Assembly: GCA_035294085.1 (NCBI GenBank)
Contig: DATGLP010000011.1
Location: 1-48,594 of the forward strand
DNA from: Acidimicrobiales bacterium
GTDB taxonomy: Bacteria; Actinomycetota; Acidimicrobiia; Acidimicrobiales; Bog-793
Length of the DNA stretch: 48,594 bases
Direction: 5' to 3'
Shown here: one piece after another, positions 26,020 to 33,963 of the stretch
Layout: each line of letters starts with the position of its first letter
How positions within the stretch are numbered: the first letter of the stretch is position 1
Translations under genes and position numbers: made by a program
Notes under the pieces: generated by a model
What the model saw: only the letters and a program-made list of their open reading frames with translations
The model's database searches: none
What the model was told of the DNA's origin: nothing

Positions 26020-27327
26020 ATGGGGAACCGTACGCACAGCACGCAGTCGTGGCAGGGCGAGGAGCGCGCCTGCCTCGCTGCGGGCGCGCGCTCGCGGACG
26101 GCCGCCCGCTCCACGGCTGGCGGAGGCAGCCCGAGGCTCGACCGTGTCGAGGCACGATCGCCCCGAGACGGCGTCCGAGGCGGTGCCCCAGCGGTGCCCC
26201 GCGCCGGCCCGCTCGGCGCCGTCACGACGGCGGTTCGCTGGGCGGCACTCCTCCTCGTCGTGTTCGTCGCACTCGGAACCCGCCTGCCGGCGCGCGCCCT
26301 CTTCGCGATCGGCGCGCTCGCGCTCTACACGTTCGTCCGCGCGAGCGCGCCGTCGCCGCCGCGGCGACGCGCGCTGTCGATCGGTGCCGTGAGCCTCGAG
26401 GCAGGGCTGCTGCTCGTGCTCAGCTTCGCGTCCGGGGCCTGGAGCTCTCCGATCCTCCTCGCGCTCGGTGCGTCGTTCCTCGTGGCCGGGTTGGAGGCCG
26501 GGATCGCCGGTGTCGTCGCAGCGACGGGGACCACCGTCGTCGGGGCGGTGTCGTGGATCGGCGTGACGGGAGCCGTCGCCGGGACGCTGCGGGTGGCCGC
26601 GTCGGTCGCGTCGCTCGCGTGCATCGGTGCGATCGGCGCGTACGGACGCGGGGTGCACGAGCGCGAGGCCTCGGCGGCGAGCGAGGTCGCCGGGCGAGCA
26701 TCCGCGGCTGCCGAGCGCGGGCGGCTGGCACGCGAGCTCCACGACCGGCTCGGCCAGTCGCTCGTCGCGATCGCGCTCGGCCTCGATCGGCTCTGCGACA
26801 CGACGCCCGCTGCCGCACGCGAGCGCGGCGAGCTCGAGGTGCTCGTCTCGGAGCTGCACCACGTCGTGCGCCTCGTGCGCGAGCAGCTGTGGGACCTGCG
26901 AAGCGCACGTGAGCCCGACGCTGCCCTCGAGGAGGAGCTGCGCGAGCTCCTCGGGCGCGTGTCGCTTCGCTCGGGAGTTCGTACCCGGTTCGAGGTGACG
27001 GGATCGCACCGGCTCGAGCCAGCCGTCGAGGAGGAGCTGTGGCAGATTGCTCGCGAGGCGGTCCTCAACGCGGAGCGCCATGCGCGCGCGGACCTCATCT
27101 CGGTGCGCGTGGAGCGCGACGTTGGCGAGGTGCGCGTCGAGGTCTGCGACGACGGGCGTGGCCTCGACGGCACCGGCGAACGGCCGAGCTCCTTCGGCAT
27201 CCTCGGCATGCGCGAGCGGGCGCGCTCGATCGGCGCAGTGCTCGACATCGCCGACCGTACGGGCGGAGGTACGACCGTCACGATCGTGCGGAGGAGCGAC
27301 CAGGGTGACGCGGCTGCTGCTCGCTGA
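26020..27327 (+). CDS. Sensor histidine kinase (HisKA_3 type, NarL-family partner)
   Basis: Up to 435 residues. The N-terminal half holds four to six hydrophobic segments (from WAALLLVVFVALGTRL onward) with no obvious extracellular sensor domain. The dimerisation helix carries RLARELHDRLGQSLVAIALG with the likely phosphorylated His241. The ATP-binding domain has the N box (EAVLNAERHARADLI) and the G boxes (DDGRGLDG and FGILGMRERARSIGAVLDI). The first 58 residues are low complexity. GTG 26194 is an equally good start, and neither has a strong ribosome site. It overlaps the response regulator by 23 bp. Context suggests it controls the pilus. Confidence 0.88.
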   Translation: MGNRTHSTQSWQGEERACLAAGARSRTAARSTAGGGSPRLDRVEARSPRDGVRGGAPAVPRAGPLGAVTTAVRWAALLLVVFVALGTRLPARALFAIGALALYTFVRASAPSPPRRRALSIGAVSLEAGLLLVLSFASGAWSSPILLALGASFLVAGLEAGIAGVVAATGTTVVGAVSWIGVTGAVAGTLRVAASVASLACIGAIGAYGRGVHEREASAASEVAGRASAAAERGRLARELHDRLGQSLVAIALGLDRLCDTTPAAARERGELEVLVSELHHVVRLVREQLWDLRSAREPDAALEEELRELLGRVSLRSGVRTRFEVTGSHRLEPAVEEELWQIAREAVLNAERHARADLISVRVERDVGEVRVEVCDDGRGLDGTGERPSSFGILGMRERARSIGAVLDIADRTGGGTTVTIVRRSDQGDAAAAR

Positions 27328-27961
27328 GGACCACACCGTCGTGCGCGAGGCGCTGCGCGCGTCCCTCCAGGAGGCGGGGTTCGAGGTCGTCGGCGCGGTC
27401 GGCGACGGGGTCGCGGCGGTGTCGTGCGCGCTGGCGACGTTGCCGGACGTCGTCCTCATGGACGTGTCGCTGCCCGCGAGCGACGGGATCAGCGCGACGC
27501 GCGAGCTCACGGCTCGCGTGCCCGCGGTGCGCGTCGTCGTCCTCACGATGTTCGACGACGACGAGACGCGCCAGCGCGCCGCCGACGCTGGCGCGGCGGG
27601 TTACCTCGTGAAGGATTGCCCGATGTCCCGTCTCGTCGCCGTCGTGCGGTCGGTCGCCGAGGGCGCGACGGGACTGCCGGCGTCGTCGTGGGCGCGCGGC
27701 GATCGGGGCAGCCGCCGCCACGAGCTGACCAGACGGGAGATCGAGGTCCTGAGGCTCGCCGGCGCGGGCGCCTCCACGGCCGAGATCGCGCGCCACCTGT
27801 TCGTCAGTGCGCGCACCGCGAAGAACCACCTCGCATCGATCTACTCGAAGCTCGGCGTCCGGGACCGCACGCAGGCCGTGCTCGCGGGGCTACGCCTGGG
27901 GATCGTCGAGCTGCCGGGTGGCGCCGCTGCCCGAGGTGGCGCCGAGACGCGGCCGTCGTGA
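27305..27961 (+). CDS. LuxR/NarL-family response regulator
   Basis: A 218-residue regulator. The receiver domain starts VTRLLLAEDHTVVREALRAS, with the phosphoacceptor Asp53 in VLMDVSLP and the conserved lysine in GYLVKDCP. The C-terminal LuxR helix-turn-helix reads ELTRREIEVLRLAGAGASTA, then EIARHLFVSARTAKNHLASI. The GTG start at 27305 lies inside the kinase gene, so the pair is translationally coupled. As the kinase's partner it should bind DNA as a dimer when phosphorylated. Its targets are unknown; the pilin gene 700 bp downstream and the tad operon are natural candidates. Confidence 0.92.
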   Translation: MTRLLLAEDHTVVREALRASLQEAGFEVVGAVGDGVAAVSCALATLPDVVLMDVSLPASDGISATRELTARVPAVRVVVLTMFDDDETRQRAADAGAAGYLVKDCPMSRLVAVVRSVAEGATGLPASSWARGDRGSRRHELTRREIEVLRLAGAGASTAEIARHLFVSARTAKNHLASIYSKLGVRDRTQAVLAGLRLGIVELPGGAAARGGAETRPS

Positions 27962-28655
27962 TCGCGTCGTCGAGCTCGGCGCCGACGGCTGGTCGCTGGG
28001 GTGGCGACCGACGAGGGAGGCTGCGACCGTGGCTTCGGGAGGGCGGCAGGCCGGCGCCGGGTGCGACGGAGCCGAGGGAGCGGTCAGGGCCGAACGCGGG
28101 ACCGAGGCCTGTCGCTGTGGCGACCTCGACGGAGCGCCGGCCGCCGCTTCGAGCCCTTGCACCCGGCGGGGACAGCCGCCGAGCCCGCGACGCGCGCCTC
28201 GTGCGGGCGGCGTCTCGGCACGACCCGTCCCCGAGCGCGGGCGCCGGGGACTGGACCCGGAGGCATCCCGCGCCGACGCCCGGAGCCGGCGGCGCGAGCG
28301 AGGTCGGGGCGGCGCGGCGATCCCGCGCCCCCGGTGCGCACGGGGTCCTCGAGGGCCGTGTCCCGAGCACGGCATGGCTGCGGGCTCTCGGTACGGGACA
28401 CTGTCGGCGGTGGGCGCCGGGCTCCTTGCCGGCTGCGCCGCGTCACGAACCTGCCTCGACCCGCCTGCGTCCCGGGTGCGCCACCCCGGTTCCGCCGACG
28501 CGCTCGCTCGCGGTGCGCGAGGTGCGTCGCCGGTGCCGGAATTGGGCCGAACGGACCATGAAGTCGCGTCCGCTGCGTGCCGAGGAGGTGGTGGGCTCGC
28601 CGAGAGGGCACCGTGCCCTCGAGGCGAGGGCCGCCGACAAGGAAAGGGAGCGAAG
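27962..28655. other. Long non-coding leader region before the Flp pilin gene
   Basis: About 690 bp without a convincing gene. All open frames here have Arg/Pro/Gly-rich compositions typical of GC-rich shadows. It contains the weak promoter candidate at 28559-28586 and the pilin ribosome-binding site GGAAAGGGAG. Room for regulator binding upstream of an abundant pilin is plausible, but no clear repeats were seen. Confidence 0.5.
28559..28586 (+). promoter_or_regulatory. Weak WhiG/FliA-type promoter candidate for the Flp pilin
   Basis: TGAA (28559-28562), 16 nt, GCCGAGGA (28579-28586): 3 of 4 and 6 of 8 consensus matches with the spacing seen at the other sites. Predicted start about 28594, giving a 62-nt leader. 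It is weaker than the others because it lacks the TA-rich end of the -10. Confidence 0.28.
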
Positions 28656-28859
28656 ATGCTGGACAAGGTGGCTCTGTGGCAGGTCGCGATCCGTTCCTGG
28701 CTCGCAGCGCTGAAGTCCGACGAGTCGGGCGCGAGCCTCGTGGAGTACGCGCTGCTCCTCGCGCTCATCGCCGTGGTCGCGATCGGTGCGCTCGTCTTCC
28801 TCGGCCACTCGGTGAGCAACACGCTGAACAACGTGGGCAACAACATCGCCAATCCGTAG
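28656..28859 (+). CDS. flp: Flp/Fap-type major pilin
   Basis: A 67-residue prepilin, the usual size for Flp. The type IVb processing site is after Gly25: SDESG then ASLVEYALLLALIAVVAIGA. It has the conserved Glu at +5 and Tyr at +6 of the mature pilin and a single hydrophobic helix. The short tail ends NTLNNVGNNIANP. The start ATG 28656 has a strong GGAAAGGGAG ribosome site. It lies 6.5 kb from the tad operon but close to the prepilin peptidase that should process it. A long inverted repeat directly downstream probably ends the transcript. Confidence 0.95.
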   Translation: MLDKVALWQVAIRSWLAALKSDESGASLVEYALLLALIAVVAIGALVFLGHSVSNTLNNVGNNIANP

Positions 28860-28864
28860 GAGAC

Positions 28865-28913
28865 GGCGGGCAGCCGGCGCCAGTCGACCCGGCTGGGGCG
28901 CTGGCTGCCCGCC
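28865..28913 (+). terminator. Inverted repeat downstream of the pilin gene
   Basis: GGCGGGCAGCC (28865-28875) pairs perfectly with GGCTGCCCGCC (28903-28913) across a 27-nt loop, five bases after the pilin stop. There is no T-run, but strong GC hairpins are the common 3' ends in such genomes. It may also stabilise an abundant pilin mRNA. Confidence 0.5.
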
Positions 28914-29315
28914 ACCGGACGGTGAGGGACCCCTTCGGATGGCCGAGCGCGACGGGAAGCGGTGTGCAGACCTCGAGTGGCTGCCGATGGAAGGCCGCGC
29001 CGAGCGAGCGGGTTCGCCGCCGTCTCCGCCGCGTCGGTTCTGCCTCGCGTCGCCTCGCCCGAGTGCCGGCCAGGGACCTGGGCTCGCCGCCCGCCGCGAC
29101 GCGCCGAGCGGCGAGCGGTGGCGCCGTCGCGCTCGCTGCCGGCGTCGCCACGCTCGCTGCCGGCGCCTGCGGGGTCGCGGCTGACGGCGCGACGAGACCG
29201 CGGCAGCGTCGCCGGCGAGGGTGCGCGCCGAAGCCCAGCGGGTGCGCCTCGCGAGGCAGGGCGCGGACATGCTCGCGGGCGGCGCTCGAGACGTGTCGTG
29301 CCGAGCGGCTGCTCG
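28914..29315. other. Non-coding stretch between pilin terminator and prepilin peptidase 3' end
   Basis: No supported gene. The only pattern seen is a 15-bp direct repeat, CGCTCGCTGCCGGCG, at 29130-29144 and 29151-29165, of unknown meaning. Confidence 0.4.
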
Positions 29316-29933
29316 TCAGCGCGCCGGGAGCTGCGCCGCCGCGAGCAGGAACGCCGCGAGCGTCCCGAGGGCGAGGAAGGGGCCGAACGCGATCACGCTG
29401 CGGACGCTGAGGCGTCTCGTGGCGAGTCCCACGAGCGCCGCCGCGCCGGCGAGCACGGCGCTGAGCGAACCGCCGAGGACGACGACGCGGTAGCCGAGCC
29501 AGCCGAGGAACGCCGCGCACGCGGCAGCCATCCGGACGTCCCCGAAGCCGACCGCCCGCGGGCTCGCGAGGTGCAGGAGGAGGAAGGCGGCGAAAGCCGC
29601 GCACCCCGCGGTCGCGGACCGTCCGAGGGCACCCCAGCGGTGCATCCCGGCCGATGCCACCGCGAGCGTCGGCGCACCGGCCGTGAGCGCTGCGTACACC
29701 GTGCGGCGCGGGAGGCGGAGCGAGCGAAGATCCGCGAGCGCGAGGGACGCGAGCGCGGCCCCGAGGACGAGCCCGGCGGGCGCGAGCCACCACGACCCGA
29801 GCGTGCCGGTCGCGAGCGCGACGACGAGTCCCGCTGCGAGGGGCGTGCGCCGTGGCGATGCGCCGACCGCGCCGGCCTGCCGGCGGAGGCTCGGCGGCGA
29901 CGGCCGGCCGGGCAGGACGCGCTGGTGCGGCAC
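29316..29933 (-). CDS. Prepilin peptidase, A24 family (TadV/CpaA-like)
   Basis: A 205-residue membrane protein of about six helices. The two catalytic aspartates of A24 aspartic peptidases are visible: Asp68 in LALADLRSLRLPRR and Asp132 in the GxGD motif VGFGDVRM. The N-terminal methyltransferase domain of PilD is absent, as usual for TadV/CpaA. It should cut the Flp pilin after Gly25 and also process the TadE and TadG-like proteins. The start at 29933 (GTG or later) is 12 bp after the sigma factor stop on the same strand, so both are probably one transcript. Confidence 0.9.
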   Translation of the reverse strand: MPHQRVLPGRPSPPSLRRQAGAVGASPRRTPLAAGLVVALATGTLGSWWLAPAGLVLGAALASLALADLRSLRLPRRTVYAALTAGAPTLAVASAGMHRWGALGRSATAGCAAFAAFLLLHLASPRAVGFGDVRMAAACAAFLGWLGYRVVVLGGSLSAVLAGAAALVGLATRRLSVRSVIAFGPFLALGTLAAFLLAAAQLPAR

Positions 29934-29945
29934 CGCGCCAGCCTG

Positions 29946-30812
29946 TCAGCGCGGTGTCCGGCGGGTCGCGACGCAGGGCCGGGAAGCGCCCGTCGTGCAC
30001 GCCTCCCGTTCCGTCGCGCTCAGTAGGCCTCGGAGCTTCCGCATCGCGGCAGCCTCGATCTGGCAGATCCGTGCGTTCGTCACGCCGAGGACCGCCGCCA
30101 CCTGCTGCTGGGTGAGGCCCGAGAGGTAGCGGAGGGTGATGACGGTGCGCTGGCGGTCGACGAGGCGCTCGATCGCGGCGCGCAGGCTCGAAGAGCGCTC
30201 GGCGTCGAGCACGCGGCGCTCGGGCTCGTCGTCGTCGTCGCTGCCGACCTTGCCCACCGGCCAGCAGCGTGCGAGGACGTCCGCGGACACGCCGTGCTGG
30301 TAGAGGTGCACGAGGCGTGACGACTCGAGGTCCTGCAGCAGATGAAGTCCGGCGCGGGGGTCCAGGTCGAGCGAGGAGAGGACCTCGGCGTGCTCGGGTG
30401 GGCGCCCGAGCTCGCTGGCGAGCTCGTCGAACGCCGTGCGGTAGGCGGCGACGCGCCGGCGGACCGTCCGCGGGAGCCAGTCGAGCCGGCGCAGCTCGTC
30501 GATGATGGCGCCGCGGACTCGGTAGCTGGCGTAGGCGGGGAAGCGTGCGACGTCGCTCGCCTCGTCGCACTTCTCGATGGCGTCGATGAGGCCGAACACG
30601 CCGAAGCTGTGCAGGTCCTCCGCGTCTGCGGTCGCGCGGATGTGCGCTGGGAGGCGGACCACGACGGCATGGATGATCGGCTCGTAGGCGAGCAGGAGGC
30701 GATTGCGCGCCTGGGGGTCGCGCCCGTCCCAGTACCGTCGCCAGAGCTGCGCGAGGTCGGGCTGCGCGCGAGGAGACGAGGGGAGGACGCAGCTGTCCTG
30801 CATCGTGCCCAT
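29946..30812 (-). CDS. Sigma-70 family factor, WhiG/FliA type (group 3)
   Basis: A 288-residue alternative sigma factor. Region 2 is visible in ADAEDLHSFGVFGLIDAIEK and ARFPAYASYRVRGAIIDELR, followed by LDWLPRTVRRR, a hallmark of FliA/WhiG/SigD. Region 3 follows, then region 4 in VDRQRTVITLRYLSGLTQQQ and VAAVLGVTNARICQIEAAAM. The start ATG 30812 has AGGAGG eight bases upstream. No flagellar genes are in the window, and several WhiG/FliA-like promoters lie in front of pilus-related genes, so pilus control is the inferred role. No anti-sigma gene is adjacent. An inverted repeat lies 50-80 bp upstream. Confidence 0.92.
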   Translation of the reverse strand: MGTMQDSCVLPSSPRAQPDLAQLWRRYWDGRDPQARNRLLLAYEPIIHAVVVRLPAHIRATADAEDLHSFGVFGLIDAIEKCDEASDVARFPAYASYRVRGAIIDELRRLDWLPRTVRRRVAAYRTAFDELASELGRPPEHAEVLSSLDLDPRAGLHLLQDLESSRLVHLYQHGVSADVLARCWPVGKVGSDDDDEPERRVLDAERSSSLRAAIERLVDRQRTVITLRYLSGLTQQQVAAVLGVTNARICQIEAAAMRKLRGLLSATEREACTTGASRPCVATRRTPR

Positions 30813-30862
30813 GTCGCTGCCTCCTCGCTTCCTCCGCGCCGGCGGCGGGTGATCACGCGCTC

Positions 30863-30894
30863 CACGCTGAGTGGCGGCATCGTCACTCAACGTG
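30863..30894. promoter_or_regulatory. Inverted-repeat operator candidate upstream of the sigma factor gene
   Basis: CACGCTGAGTG (30863-30873) and CACTCAACGTG (30884-30894) form an inverted repeat with 10 of 11 matches. The half-sites are 21 bp centre to centre, two turns of DNA on one face, which fits a dimeric regulator. It lies in the divergent region between the WhiG/FliA-like and ECF sigma genes, 51-82 bp before the former's start. Confidence 0.5.
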
Positions 30895-31049
30895 GTAATA
30901 GACGCTCGGGGCGCCACGAGGTTGCGGTTGGCGCGGCGAGATTTCCGGAACGATCCGGCCGAGCGCGTTCGGCGCGTCTCGCTCCCGCGCGTCCGGCCGC
31001 AGCAGGTCCGCCGTGGCTCGCGCGAGCGCGCCGCTGCGTGCGGCCCCGC

Positions 31050-31077
31050 TTAACCCGCGGCCTGGACGCGCCGTTAA
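31050..31077 (+). promoter_or_regulatory. WhiG/FliA-type promoter for the ECF sigma gene
   Basis: TTAA (31050-31053), 16 nt, GCCGTTAA (31070-31077). The -10 matches GCCGATAA at 7 of 8 and the -35 at 3 of 4, making it the best of the set. Expected start about 31084, giving a 50-nt leader before ATG 31135. Confidence 0.6.
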
Positions 31078-31134
31078 CGCGCGTGTAGCGCCGCGCCTGG
31101 CGGGCGCGCCGCACGCGGGTCGGCTGGGAGGCAG

Positions 31135-32874
31135 ATGGGCGGTCCATGCGGCTGGGGCACCCGCCCCAGTCCGGCGGCGCATGGTCCCGACGAGGGCTCG
31201 ACGAGCGAGGCCACCGCCTCGCCAGTTGGCGCGGACGCCCTCGACTCGGCGCTCGTCGAGAAGGCGCGCACGGGCAGCCGCGACGCCTTCGCCGTCCTCT
31301 ACGGCCGGCACTACGTCCGCGTGCTGCAGTTCTGCCATGGTCGGCTCGGCAACTGGGACGACGCCGAGGACGCCGCGCAGGAGGCGTTCCTGCGGGCCCG
31401 CCGCGCGATCGCGCGCGGCGTCGAGGTGCAGCGCTTCGGGGCGTGGATCCAGGCGATCGCTGCCAACCTGTGCTTCGACTCCCTGCGCCGGCGGGGCCGC
31501 ACCGTCCCCTTCGTCGGCCTCGCCGTGCGATCGGACCGCTGCCTCGACGACGGTCCCGAGGAGGCCCTCGTCGCCCGGGACGAGGCCGCCAGCGCCTCGC
31601 GTGCCTTCGAGCGCATCTCGCCGCGCTTCCGGGAGGTGCTGCGCCTTCGCGAGCACGCGGGCTGGAGCTACGAGCGCATCGCGCACCACGAGCAGCTCGA
31701 GCTGAGCGCGGTGAAGTCCCTGCTGTGGCGGGCCCGGCAGGCGCTCCGACGCGAGTACCTGCTCATCTGCGCGAAGGACTCCCTCGCCGTCGCCGTGCTC
31801 GGCAGCTCGCTCCTGCGCTGGCGCGTGCTCCGCGAGTCGCTCCAGCGCGCCTGCGCCGCGCGCCTCGCCGCGCCGCTCGAGGGGCTCGCTCCGGTCGGTG
31901 CCAGCGCTGCCTCGATCTCGGTCGGCGTGCCCCTGCTGCTCGGCCTGTGGAGCGTCGCACCCGAGCCGGCGCACGCCGGACGCCCCGCCCAGCTGTCCGC
32001 CGCGCCGAGCATCACGGCCCGCTTCGCTCCGATTGCTCCGGACGCAGCGAGGCTCGGCCCGCGACTCGCGGCGCCGACGGGCGTGCCTCGGGCGCAGCGG
32101 CCTCCGCTTGTGCGCGAGCGCCTGCAGCGGCGACCGCACGGCGCGCCCGCTGGCCCGTCTCGCGCCCGAGGCGACCCCGCCGAGGTTGCGCCGAGCACGG
32201 TCGCGAACGCGCCGGGCCTCGCCACATCGGACGGCCCGCCGCGCTCCCTGCCCGCTCCCGCAGCGGGCCGGCGCGTCGAGGGCGATGCGGCGCCGGGTCC
32301 CGGCCCGCCCCCCGGTCCGCACGGCGGTCCGACCGCGCGCGCCGGTGCGGAACCGCCGGGCGGCTGGCGCGGGCACGGCGCACGTCCGAGCCCGAGCCGT
32401 CTCGCCGTCGACAGGCGGGTTCCGGGTGTGCTCGCCGGTTCGCGTCCGCCGGGGGGCGGCGCACCCGCGACGACTGGCACGGCAACCGGTCAGGAGCCGA
32501 GCCAGCCGGCGGTCACCGCCTGGCGCACGCGAGGCGGTCCCGCAGGCTCGTCCTGGCGTCCGAGCGCCGGGCGTGCGCCACGGCCGTGGGACGACCCTCG
32601 CGCCGGGCGAGGGGCATCTGCCGCTGGCCCGGCGCCGCCGGTGGCGACGAGCGCGCCGGGCACGGACGCGCCCGGCGTGCCCTCGCCCGGCACGGCGGCA
32701 CCCGGATCCGGTGAACCGCCGCCACCCCCACCGGGCGCGCCCGCGCCCGGCGCGTCGGAGGATCCCGGAGCCGCTGCCGGCGCGGGCCCCGCGGCGCCGC
32801 CGGGTGCGCAGACGGGCCCTCCCCCGGCCCCGGGGGGCGGGGCACGGGGGCGCCCGCACGGCCCGGGACGGTAG
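31135..32874 (+). CDS. ECF sigma factor with membrane segment and long Pro-rich tail
   Basis: A 579-residue protein. Residues about 38-125 are sigma region 2 (AFAVLYGRHYVRVLQFCHGR, GNWDDAEDAAQEAFLRARRA, FGAWIQAIAANLCFDSLRRR). About 160-205 is region 4 (RISPRFREVLRLREHAGWSY, ERIAHHEQLELSAVKSLLWR). After a linker, one hydrophobic segment (SISVGVPLLLGLWSVAPEPA) could cross the membrane. The remaining 290 residues are Pro/Gly/Ala/Arg-rich with no fold. Normal ECF factors are about 180 residues, so the tail is unusual and may tether or autoinhibit the factor. The ATG 31135 has GGGAGG upstream. A shorter real protein with a read-through-like tail cannot be excluded, though the frame is continuous. 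Confidence 0.8.
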   Translation: MGGPCGWGTRPSPAAHGPDEGSTSEATASPVGADALDSALVEKARTGSRDAFAVLYGRHYVRVLQFCHGRLGNWDDAEDAAQEAFLRARRAIARGVEVQRFGAWIQAIAANLCFDSLRRRGRTVPFVGLAVRSDRCLDDGPEEALVARDEAASASRAFERISPRFREVLRLREHAGWSYERIAHHEQLELSAVKSLLWRARQALRREYLLICAKDSLAVAVLGSSLLRWRVLRESLQRACAARLAAPLEGLAPVGASAASISVGVPLLLGLWSVAPEPAHAGRPAQLSAAPSITARFAPIAPDAARLGPRLAAPTGVPRAQRPPLVRERLQRRPHGAPAGPSRARGDPAEVAPSTVANAPGLATSDGPPRSLPAPAAGRRVEGDAAPGPGPPPGPHGGPTARAGAEPPGGWRGHGARPSPSRLAVDRRVPGVLAGSRPPGGGAPATTGTATGQEPSQPAVTAWRTRGGPAGSSWRPSAGRAPRPWDDPRAGRGASAAGPAPPVATSAPGTDAPGVPSPGTAAPGSGEPPPPPPGAPAPGASEDPGAAAGAGPAAPPGAQTGPPPAPGGGARGRPHGPGR

Positions 32875-32895
32875 TCGCCGGCGGCTCTCGCGTCC

Positions 32896-33825
32896 TCAGC
32901 TCGGTGCCCGCGGGTTCGTCGTTCGTCCGGCGGCGGAGAAGCGCGCGACGAAGGCCTCCTCGACCGATGGGGACGTCCAGGTGATCGCGCCGAGGTCGCA
33001 CCCGGCGAGCGCATCCCGCAGCGTGCGGTCGCTCGCCTCGTCGCGCCGCAGCGGGACGCGCACCTGCCTGCCGTGGAGCGTCGCCGCTGGCCAGCGGGCT
33101 TTCAGCTGGCGGAAGGCGAGCTGCCAGGGGCTGGCGTCCACCTGCGCGACGGTGAGGCCGGCGGACTCGACGATGGCGCGCGGCGTGCCGAGCGCGACGA
33201 GGCGTCCGTCGGCGAGCAGTGCCAGCCGGTCGCACTGCTCGGCCTCGGCCATGACGTGCGTGGTGACGAGCGCGGTGACCCCCTCGCTCGCGAGGTCGCG
33301 GACGAACCGCCACGCCTCGAGGCGGGCCGCGGGGTCCATGCCGCTCGTCGGCTCGTCGAGCAGGACGAGCTCCGGCCGGTGGACGAGGGTTGCGGCGAGC
33401 GCGGTCCGCTGGCGCAGGCCCGTGGGCAGCGTGCCGACCTGGCGCCCTGCCACCTCGCCGAGCTCGAGGCGCTCGAGGACGGTCCGGGTGCGCGCGGGGT
33501 CGGAGGCGCCGTACACGGCGGCGAAGAACGCGACGTTCTCGCTCACGGTGAGCTCCTCGTACAGGCCGAAGGCCTGGGACACGTAGCCGACGCGCGCCTT
33601 CAGGCGGGCGCGATCGCGCCGCAGGTCGAGCCCGAGGACGGCGGCCTCGCCACCGCTCGGCGCGTAGAGGCCGCACAGGAGACGTACGAGGGTCGTCTTG
33701 CCCGCCCCGTTCGGCCCGAGGAGGCCGAACACCTCGCCGGTCTCGACCTCCAGGCTGACCCGGTCGACGGCGACGACGTCGCGAAAGCGTCTCGTCAGCT
33801 CGTGCGTGGCGATGGCCGCGCTCAT
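32896..33825 (-). CDS. ABC transporter ATP-binding protein
   Basis: A 309-residue ATPase. Walker A is FGLLGPNGAGKTT, the Q-loop region reads YVSQAFGLYEELTV and Walker B is LVLLDEPTSGMD. The signature reads LPTGLRQR rather than LSGGQxQR, a noticeable deviation. An 80-residue C-terminal extension follows, as in drug-export ATPases (CcmA/YbhF-like). With the adjacent ATPase and the ABC-2 permease it resembles a split YbhF-YbhSR exporter. It is the last gene of the minus-strand run and converges on the ECF sigma gene, 21 bp apart. Confidence 0.88.
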   Translation of the reverse strand: MSAAIATHELTRRFRDVVAVDRVSLEVETGEVFGLLGPNGAGKTTLVRLLCGLYAPSGGEAAVLGLDLRRDRARLKARVGYVSQAFGLYEELTVSENVAFFAAVYGASDPARTRTVLERLELGEVAGRQVGTLPTGLRQRTALAATLVHRPELVLLDEPTSGMDPAARLEAWRFVRDLASEGVTALVTTHVMAEAEQCDRLALLADGRLVALGTPRAIVESAGLTVAQVDASPWQLAFRQLKARWPAATLHGRQVRVPLRRDEASDRTLRDALAGCDLGAITWTSPSVEEAFVARFSAAGRTTNPRAPS

Positions 33826-33963
33826 GGAAGCACCGCTGGTCCGCGCCGCCCTCGTCGCCGACGCCGGGCACGGAGCGGGCCAGTCCTGCCGGATCGGCCG
33901 CCGCGTGTCACGGCACGGACCCTCTCCCGGAGGGGGACGAGCCGCTCGCCGGCCGGATCGGGG

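Noticed and set aside
29130-29165. 15-bp direct repeat as a CRISPR or regulatory iteron
   Set aside because: Only two copies 21 bp apart in low-complexity GC-rich DNA; no array.
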